From NCBI GenBank assembly GCA_032690845.1, contig CM064433.1, positions 35,090,658 to 35,154,657 of the forward strand: a DNA stretch of 64,000 bases, read 5' to 3'. Shown in pieces: positions 56,690 to 64,000 of the stretch. Both the position numbers and the translations under genes were made by a program. This DNA is from Eleusine coracana subsp. coracana (Eukaryota; Streptophyta; Magnoliopsida; Poales; Poaceae). Position 1 is the first letter of the stretch, and every line of letters begins with the position of its first letter. Under the pieces are notes generated by a model. The model had not been told where the DNA came from. It saw only the letters and a list, made by a program, of their open reading frames with translations, and ran no database searches.

Positions 56690-57660
56690 TGATGTGCTTG
56701 ATGATGTTTTGATTAGAAGAAGATGGATCGATCTCGGCGATGTGATGGATGTGAGCTTTTTTGACCATCATCTTTATCAACCTCTTGATCATGTCTTTAA
56801 GAATCATCACTTGATGCTTGTTCATGATCCTCAACATCTTGATCTTGACTTCATACTTATTTTGTGCTTTTTCATGAATGCCTTGAGCACGTCTTTAACT
56901 TCACCTTTGTCATGCAAAAAGAATACCCATGTGAAGCGAGAAAAATCATCAACAATTACAAGACCATATTTATTATCACCAATGCTTATATAGGAGATGA
57001 GGCCGAAAAGGTCCATGTGCAACATCTCCAATGGTCTTGTGGTTGTCATCACGTTCTTGGAGGGATGTGAAGCTCTAACTTGATTTCCCGCTTGACATGC
57101 ATTACAAATTCTATCTTTCTCAAAACACATATCGGTTAGTCCTATGATGTGGCCGTCCTTTTGGAGTTTATGAAGATTTCTTATACCAACATGGGCTAGC
57201 CTTCTATGCCACAACCAACCCATGTTGGACTTTGCTAATAAGCATGTACCAAGTCTAGCTTCATTCATGAAGAAATCCACAACATAAAGTTTTTCTTTAA
57301 GCGCATCCATAAAAGCAACCGAGCCATCACTCCTATTATAGACGGTCACACCACATTCATTGAATAAGCAATCATAGCTCATTTTATAAAATTACGGAAT
57401 GGACAATAGATTGAAGTCAACATGATCAACAAGCATAACCTTAGAAAGTGAATACGAAAGAGTAAGAGGAACTTTACCATAACCTAGTATTTGTCCTGTT
57501 CCATTGTCACCAAATGTAATGTATTCATTTTTGTTATGACTTGGTTCAAATGACTTAAACATCTTTTTATCTCCGGTCATATGATTGGTACATCCACTAT
57601 CTATCACCCAACTTGATTCTCCGGAGATATAATCCTACAAAACAAGTTAAGTTTTGTTTT
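56690..57660 (-). pseudogene. pol: copia pol remnant: protease and N-terminal integrase
   Basis: The protease part (57607-57392) begins at the active site IDSGCTNHMTGDK and ends NLLSIP at a stop. The next part (57382-56831) carries the integrase HHCC zinc finger (WHRRLAHVGIRNLH to CNACQAG) and the start of the core (LHMDLFGL, first catalytic Asp; VDDFSRFTWVFF). The frame then ends and the remaining core, including the second Asp and the Glu, is missing. Downstream, acidic codons such as DVEDHEQASSDD in another frame look like the linker that normally lies between integrase and RT, so an internal deletion joined these parts. Confidence 0.88.
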
Positions 57661-58289
57661 TAGGTACCCAAATTTACTTGGGTCCTTTCACATTAGTCAC
57701 AAGCACTTTGGACACCCACACACAAGTCTTTGACCTCTTGTTGTGTGGCCCAACATATTTAATAAACACACGACCATGCATGTTTCTCACGAGTATATAT
57801 GAAGCATCAAAAATCATGAAAGAGTGCACAAGTAGCATTAGGCATATTAGCATGAGAATCATTAACAAAAGAAGAACGGTTAGTGTTCATGTTCTTGACT
57901 TGCTTCTTTTGGTAAGATCCTTCTTTGATGAACTTAAAGAATTCCTTTCCTCCTTTTCATTCTTGTTCTCTCTAGCATTATGCTTGACACCCTCAACATA
58001 TCCAATGCCATCCATGACATTGGGGTGTCGAGAATATGAGTATGCACCTCTTGCATACTTTGACTTCTCATAATCAACAACATTTTTCTCATGTTGTATT
58101 TTCTTTCAAGAGCCTTCACTTGCTTGTTCAAATCATCAATCAATTTAATATTAGTAGCACAAGCATCAACATCAATATTATAACACCTATCACATCCATT
58201 GCTAGTGGAAGCACGAGAAGAAATATTGATGGAGGATGTGAAGGTTGAAAGTATCTTATATTGTTCTTCAAGAGACTTATGAGTCTTTT

Positions 58290-59926
58290 CCAAATCCTCA
58301 TATTTCTCTTGAAGTACATTTCTTGTGCTTTTAATACTTTCATATGAGGTTTTAGTTTTATTGACAGACTTGATTAAATTTTTATTTTTCTTCCTCTCAT
58401 GTTCTAGGAGCTTCTCTAGTTCAAAGTTTATTTTCTTTTCAAGAATAAGTAAGTCTTCTTGTTTTTCAAGAAGCTCCTCTTGTTAATCATTTTCTTCCTT
58501 TTCTTTTTCAAGTAATTCCATAAATTCAAGCATTTTAGAAAGAGAAGCATTAACATTATCATCATCATTATCATCATCATCACTACTACTAGCAAAAGAG
58601 GAACGCTTATGTTTAGATTTAGATACCTTGGATCCTCTTGCCATGAAACACTTGTGAGTGTTGTCATCATCATCATCACTCAAGCTCCCAAATAGAGACA
58701 TGTTGGTGGGAGTGACGCCAATGGCAATTGTAGCAATGCCTCCCTCATCCGAGTCGGATTCGGAGAAGGAAGATGATGAAGAGGATGAGTTATCGGAATT
58801 CCATTCTTGATCAATGTGAGCTTCACCTCTTCTATGCTTCTTGTACTTCTTGTCTTTCTTATGGTTCTTGTCTTTCTTTCTTTCATCCTTATTCTTCTTC
58901 TTTGGACATTCCGCAATGAAATATTCTTCATCACCACACTCATAGCAAGTCATTTTTGATCTTCTTGCTTTGCCCTTGTCATAACTCTTCTTCTTGTAAC
59001 CATCTTTCTTAAGAAATGACTTGAATCTCCTCACAAGCAAAGTCATTTCATCATCACTATCTTCATCACTAGGATCAACCACTTTCTTCTTTTTCTCTTG
59101 CTTCTCTCATGTAGCGTTGAGTGCTACATCATTCTTGTCACCACTTGCTCCTTCAATTTGCTTGATCAAGGCATTTATTTTTTTTACTTGATCATTTTGT
59201 TGCTTTGAGGATAGAAGCTTTCCAAGGACTCCATCGGTGGAGAAACTTTTGAAGTTATCCTTCTCTAATGTTTGAGCAAATGTTGCTATCCCATGGTCTC
59301 AATGCTTGAAGCAATCTCTTGTTGATACCCAAGTCGGTCATTTTGGCTCCTAGTGCTCTTCTTTGATTTACAATCCTCATGAGCCTATCATGAACTTCTT
59401 TAGGGCCTTCTCCCGGACCCATGATGAATACATTGAATTCATTTTGTAATTCTTCAAATCTTGCATCCTTGACAGAATCAATGCCCTCATAAATAACCTT
59501 AAGTTTTCTCCATAGTTGATTGACCTTCTTTATTCCGGCAACCTTATCATACTCGGTGGAGCTAAGTGCAGAGACAATTGCACTAGCCGCCAAGGCATTG
59601 CGATGAATATTGATTTGATCCTTACGAGTTAGGTTATCTCTATTTTTTCACAAGAAACCATTCTCGGTTATGCTTGCAACATGTGGACTCATGGATTCCA
59701 AATACATCATCATCTTATATTTTTAATGATCATAGAATTGTCCATCAAAGTAAGGGAGTCTACCCGACCCTTGTCCAATGCGATCTTCCTTGAGATCATT
59801 ATAATCATACATGACATTGTTGTAGGTTCTTGGTTGATCATCTTTGCCACCTTCTAAATCTTGAGAACTACTAGCACCACCTTTGGTTGGAAGAATGGTG
59901 GATGATTGATCTTCCGGTTTTGACAT
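58290..59926 (-). pseudogene. gag: copia gag remnant
   Basis: It starts MSKPEDQSSTILPTKGGASS at 59926. The frame is stopped at 59723-59725 (after GQFYDH) and again shortly after ENGFL. A gag (UBN2-type) region follows at 59593-59255 (LWRKLKVIYEGIDSVKDARF, LLQALRPWDSN), then a different frame (59082-58483) with a zinc-knuckle relic CYECGDEEYFIAEC. In the knuckle the expected histidine is tyrosine and the glycine before it is glutamate. Lysine/aspartate-rich spacer follows, with further frame changes. It is a decayed copy. Confidence 0.85.
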
Positions 59927-59962
59927 CTTTAATCTTCAAGCGGTTAAGCTTTGTAGAAGATA

Positions 59963-59978
59963 CCTACTCTGATACCTA
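59963..59978 (-). other. Degenerate primer-binding site (initiator Met tRNA)
   Basis: Minus-strand AGGTATCAGAGTAGG begins a few bases after the LTR end and differs at the first and last positions from the usual TGGTATCAGAGC. Confidence 0.7.
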
Positions 59979-59979
59979 T

Positions 59980-61556
59980 TGAAAGTTGACTAGAGGGGGG
60001 AGGTTAATAGGTAAATCTAAAAATCCTGCGAATTTGGACTTAAACAAGTTTATCAGTCTGACCGATAGTGCCAGTGATGGTGATCGGCAGTGCCGATGGC
60101 CACTGCCGATGGATGATCGGCAGTGCTGATGCATGAGCAGACAGACGAGAGAAAACTAGGTTTAAGTGGTTTCGGTGTTACTAGGTGATAAGTGACTACA
60201 ACAATAGTTGAAAGGAAGCTCTACAACAATAAGAGACAACTAAACAAAGGCTACATAAGTAGATCTAGTAATTTAAGCAAATACAAGAACAAACCCTAAA
60301 GCATGAATAAATAGATAACAAGTAAATAAAGGAGCACACGGAGACACAAGATTTGTTACCGAAGTTCAGACTCACAAAGAACCCTACGTCTCCGTTGAGA
60401 AGTCCACAATGGACCGGGTCTCTTTCAACCCTATTCTCACTCAAGCGACCATAAAGATCGAGCTCAAGTTCTCCACTATCAATTCCCTTGCGGGAGGGTA
60501 ATACAAACTTTCCGAGGCGTCACCACACAAGTTAGGAGCTCTACGGGCACCGCTAACCATCTAGGAGCAAAGCTCCAAGAGTAACAAGCACAAGTCACAA
60601 AGATGATTAAATCTAATGCTCAAGAGTGGAATAGTGCTCTTTTCACTAGGAATCAATGGCTCACTCAAACCCTATCTCAAAGAATCAAGCTTTGACTTAG
60701 AGAGGGAGAGAGGAGGCATGAAGTGGGGTGAGAGCCTTTTATACAAAGGGCTCAAAAAGAGCCGTTGGCCTGTCTGGACATCCCGCACCGGCACTGCCGA
60801 TCAAGCCATCGGTACTGTCGGTAGGGTTTCTGACACACTATCATAGATCTGCAAACAAGGATTTGGCCCGCACTGGCACTGCCAATCAGGACATCAGCAC
60901 TGCCGGTGAGGCAGCCACAGAGAGGACAAGTGGTCTCTGGAGACCTTGACCGGCACTGCCGATCACAGTCAGCCAAAGAGCCCGAGGAAAAACAGTCTCT
61001 GTGGAGAGGGGACCGACACTGCTGATTAGAGGACCAGCACTGCTGATGAGCTACAGCCAGAGCTAGACAGAAAGAGTGGCTCTCTGGGAGCCATAACCGG
61101 CACTGCCGATCAGGGGACCGGCACTACCGGTGAGCTACAGCCAGAGAGCCAGAGATGTCTGAACTTTACAGTGCCTCTGTGAAGGGGGATCAGCACTGCC
61201 GATGGAGGTCACCGGCACTGCCGATGAAGGCAAAAACAAAGGACGACAGATATGGTATTATGGGAAATTTAAGCATTTGACTTTACCATATTTGTGAATT
61301 ATACTATTTTTGATAGTACGGTTTACCTATATTCAAGAAATAAAAAATAAAACTCCATGATCTTTATTCTTGAGTACATTTTTGGACCTTCAACTTGAGA
61401 CGAATGACCATCTCCTTTTCCCTTTTTATATCAATATATTTCATTCTATAATTTGAGATAGTCATCTACACACATGCTCAATGAAAATATTAGTCCATTC
61501 TTAATTATATTGACACCAATCATCAAAATAAAATTAGGGGCCTAGATGCACTTTCA
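59980..61556 (-). repeat. copia LTR, 1,577 bp, with palindromic 15-mer repeats
   Basis: Minus-strand TGAAAGTGCATCTAGG at 61556 through to ACTTTCA at 59980; the tips are inverted (TTGAAAGT / ACTTTCAA). Variants of ATCGGCAGTGCCGAT (arms ATCGGCA and TGCCGAT around one base) occur at least twelve times in two clusters, about 60060-60135 and 60785-61230, often spaced by CAGGGGACC or TGAGCTACAGCC. Confidence 0.85.
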
Positions 61557-61879
61557 ACCGACACCCTCCGGTAGCGGTCGGAGCTCCGGCGACCGGGGAC
61601 GAGGACGGCGGCGGAGGGAGTAGATCCAGCGGCGGTGTAAATCTTGCACACGCGGGAGACGATGGAGAGAGAGAGGAAGCCGGCGTGCGGGAGGCAGAGA
61701 GAGATGAGAAAATAATTGGTGGGACCCACATAGGGAGTGGGAATAGGAGCCTCCAATTCTTGGGGTGTAAAGGAGGGAATTTGCATGCCCAAATAGAAGC
61801 CCTGCTGGAGGGAATTTTTTTTCTTGGCATGTAAAATTTAGGATTAGGGCTTGGATGGGAGCCTCCACTAGAGTTGCTC
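61557..61879. mobile_element. Tourist-like element remnant, left part lost
   Basis: Ends ACTAGAGTTGCTC at 61879 followed by TTA, the same tip as the intact element at 62042-62936. Its left end is missing where the copia LTR begins, so the copia insertion or a later deletion removed it. Confidence 0.6.
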
Positions 61880-61958
61880 TTATGTCAAGAGAACTCCGAT
61901 AACTAGGACTTCTTAGCTTCTTAGGATTTTCGGGGTACAGGTGGAACCACTGCGTGTC

Positions 61959-63105
61959 GGACTGAACTCTTTTTAGATCGTTCAAGTGCACCTTACCTTC
62001 ACAGTGTTTTGATGCACACTGCTGGCAGTAATTTTTTGTTAGAGCAACTCTAGCCGAATGAGTAAATTTGAGCCTCTAATTTTTATTTTGAGGGCCTGAT
62101 TTCAAGTTATAGAGGCTGAAACAAAATTTTTACTCTAATCCAGGTGACTAAAATTGGCCCTCATCCATCTGCTGATGGGCCCCACCGCACCTTTTTTCCT
62201 CCCACTCCCACCTCGCGCGGCAACTCCTCTTTGGCTTGTGCACGAGCGCGCCGCCGGCCTCCTCTCTCGCTGTCGGTCCTCCTCCCCCGTCGCCTCTCCC
62301 CTCCTCCCTGTGCGCACGCGCCGCCGTCCCTCTCCTCCTCCTTCGCTCGCGCGCGCGCCGCTGTCTCTTCTTCCTTCCTCCCCTCTCGTATTACTTCGTT
62401 GGACCGCCAGTGAAGGCCTTGGACACGACGAGGCCGAGCCTCCCGTCCCCGATGGTGAGCAGGGCGAACCCCTGGGCATGGCACCCGAGGGACCGCCGGT
62501 GCGCCCGACGACGGCAGCCGGGGCCACACATGCGTCCTCCGCGCTGACGAGCTTCTTGGTCGGGTCACATAGCTCGAGCCGACGCACGTCGCGCCACGTT
62601 AGGGGGGAGCTCCTCCGACGGGCCAGATCTACCGGCGGGGAGAGCTCCTTTGGCGTCAGTAGGCGGCGGGAGCATCGGCAGCGCGGAGCGGGTGGTCGGC
62701 AGCGGCGGAAGATCTATTAGCGTCGGGAGCAGAGGAGAGGAAAGAAAAGAAAAAAAATAGTGAGGCCCCCGTTTTGGGAGAGAAATAATGACCCTCTATT
62801 TCTAGGAGGTTTTCTCCAGAATATGGTAGACCATTAAATTTAATAAGTAGAATAGTTAGGAATTAGAGTAATATTTTTTGTTTTGAGTGATAAATAAAAT
62901 TTAGAGACTGGTTTAGTTACTGTACTAGAGTTGCTCTTACAGCTCCGACACTACCAGAGCGCGACCCGCGCGCGTCCACCCTCTCGTCGAACCACCAGCG
63001 AACCGTACCACAAGTCAAACGTTGAAGGCTCTGACTAAATGGTAGAGATCTTCTGTCAACTTTGAACGTATCTTTAAAAAAAAAGAAAACTGAAATCTTT
63101 GACCT
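61959..63105. repeat. Local direct duplication, copy 1 (interrupted by Tourist-like insertion)
   Basis: GGACTGAACTC, TTTAGATCGTTCAA, GATGCACACTGCTGGC and, after the insertion, CAGCTCCGACAC, AAGTCAAACGTTGAAGGC and CTTTGACCT match 63699-63985 in the same order. Diverged but clearly collinear. Confidence 0.85.
62042..62936. mobile_element. Tourist/PIF-like element, 895 bp, target duplication TTA, GC-rich cargo
   Basis: The tips GAGCAACTCTAG and CTAGAGTTGCTC are exact inverted repeats, flanked by TTA at 62039-62041 and 62937-62939. The empty site survives in the duplicate to the right (TTTGTTACAGCTTCGACAC near 63777), where only one TTA is present, which confirms both borders. The interior (62160-62720) is GC-rich with long frames on both strands (62154-62720 plus, 62135-62587 minus) but no transposase or known domain, so this may be a captured gene piece. 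Confidence 0.9.
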
Positions 63106-63109
63106 AAAC

Positions 63110-63698
63110 TTTTAAACACATCCGTTTTTCGAACATGGAAATTTCTCAACACGCGAGGGAGCAGGTTTCATTCAGTTCTAGAAACAACCTGGTTTCATTC
63201 ATCTATAAGCGTGTAACAATTCAATTTGAGCATCATACGAGATGTAGATTGTACAAGTACCCTATAGCATATACTAGTATTAGTTTGGAGGAGGAAACCT
63301 TTGGCAATTTAAACCGAATCCGCAGGGCTACGAGAAGAGAGTGTACCACCCAGGAGAGGCCGCACGTCAGTTGTAAGCATTGCCCGTTCGTGCCGACGTG
63401 TCTGTGGAACAGCAAAATCAAACACAAGCCGTCGTGAGTCAGTGAGGCCCGCGGCCACGCGTAGAAAAGAAACGGAAATGGAAATGAGAAAAAATATGTA
63501 GCACACATGCGCACACGCACACGCACTCAGCTGTAGTGGAACAGAGACCGGGGAGGCTGACTGGCTGAGCGTGACATGAGGAGAGGAAGGGGAGAAGGAG
63601 CCAGCGCAGCCGTGAGCACATGCACATTGATGTGCTTGGTTACAAGAAGACAGAGTACTCTCGATCGGCAGTTCAGGGTCTACTAGACTAATCTCTAT
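63110..63698. other. Spacer between duplicated copies
   Basis: Open minus frames (63233-63526, 63439-63627) show no domain. No gene supported. Confidence 0.4.
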
Positions 63699-63985
63699 GG
63701 ACTGAGCCTGTATAGATCGTCCAACTGGCCGTCATCACAATGTTTGGACGTGCACACTGCCGGCGGCAACTTTTTTTTTGTTACAGCTTCGACACGTACG
63801 CGTCGTCCGCTCATGACCACGCTAGCTGCTTCCCGTGCACCGTTGAGTGGAGACGACCTCAGCAAACCGTAGCACGACAAGTCAAATGTTATAAGGCTTT
63901 GACTAAAAGCTTCTCATGCGGAGTATACCAAATCACCCGACAAGTTTGAACGAGTTATTTCAAGAAAACTCAAATGTTTGACCTC
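63699..63985. repeat. Local direct duplication, copy 2 (empty site)
   Basis: Collinear with 61959-63105 but lacking the 895-bp insertion; reads GTGCACACTGCCGGC, a T run, GTTACAGCTTCGACAC, AAGTCAAATGTTATAAGGC and GTTTGACCT. Confidence 0.85.
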
Positions 63986-64000
63986 GCAAGCAGAAGCTTT

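Larger units (their letters stand above)
56690..61556 (-). mobile_element. Truncated Ty1/copia element: one LTR, gag, PR, partial IN
   Basis: Read on the minus strand: LTR (61556-59980), primer-binding site, gag, protease and the start of integrase; then the coding sequence collapses near 56830 and no RT, RNase H or second LTR follows. The order PR-IN, with integrase before the missing RT, defines Ty1/copia. The left border is approximate; sequence is certain to about 56831 and probable to 56690. The right flank ACCGA after 61556 has no partner, so target-site duplication cannot be tested. Confidence 0.9.

Noticed and set aside
60785..61230. CRISPR-like palindromic repeats with spacers
   Set aside because: They lie inside a copia LTR of a grass; spacing is irregular and there are no cas genes.
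56690..63660. Copia left border and 63607-63660 as copies of one sequence (GTGAGCA, ATTGATGTGCTTG)
   Set aside because: The shared string is short and palindromic, and flanks do not align.

Overview
This is nuclear DNA from a grass (Poaceae), probably a panicoid. The evidence is spliced plant genes, PIF/Harbinger, CACTA, Mutator, Stowaway and Helitron elements with grass-type ends, a Tekay-type chromovirus with very long LTRs, and GC-rich islands in AT-rich intergenic DNA. The exact species cannot be read from the sequence. The window is mostly a nested transposon landscape with one clearly intact host gene.

Layout. 1-2.8 kb: part of a PIF/Harbinger transposon on the minus strand, with a broken transposase running off the left edge and an apparently intact two-exon Myb/SANT-like partner gene. 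3.26-15.69 kb: a 12.4-kb Ty3/gypsy chromovirus (Tekay-like) bounded by the 5-bp target duplication GGCTA. It has a shortened 5' LTR, an open accessory coiled-coil ORF, and broken gag and pol. 15.7-28.1 kb: AT-rich DNA with a GC-rich degenerate minisatellite, a Pack-MULE candidate with a perfect 9-bp target duplication (18.14-18.95 kb), a Tourist-like element, Helitron-type ends, a second Mutator-like MITE and a Stowaway MITE. 28.1-34.6 kb: the gene-bearing island, with a complete three-exon xyloglucan endotransglucosylase/hydrolase (XTH) gene on the minus strand (29.83-31.21 kb) and its TATA box. 34.6-36.8 kb: a Helitron-like unit carrying a 310-bp tandem duplication and a CACTA element with a GCT target duplication. 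36.8-47.6 kb: intergenic DNA with simple repeats and two 25-26-base poly-C runs. 47.59-48.69 kb: a second CACTA element (TAA target duplication) with GC-rich cargo. 49.3-50.9 kb: a tandem array of about 312-bp units beside minus-oriented Helitron 5' ends. 51-56.6 kb: intergenic, nothing recognised. 56.7-61.56 kb: a truncated minus-strand Ty1/copia element, with one 1.58-kb LTR full of a 15-bp palindrome, a degraded gag, protease and part of integrase. 61.56-64 kb: a Tourist-like remnant, then a local duplication whose first copy carries a Tourist-like insertion; the second copy preserves the empty target site.

Functionally, only the XTH gene looks like an ordinary host gene (cell-wall xyloglucan remodelling). 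The Myb/SANT gene and the chromovirus accessory ORF are open and might be expressed, but belong to mobile elements. I found no RNA gene I would stand behind and no CRISPR. I found no convincing new system. The best candidates for a second look are the chromovirus accessory ORF with splice-like signals, the Pack-MULE cargo, the palindrome-rich copia LTR and the natural empty-site pair at the right end.
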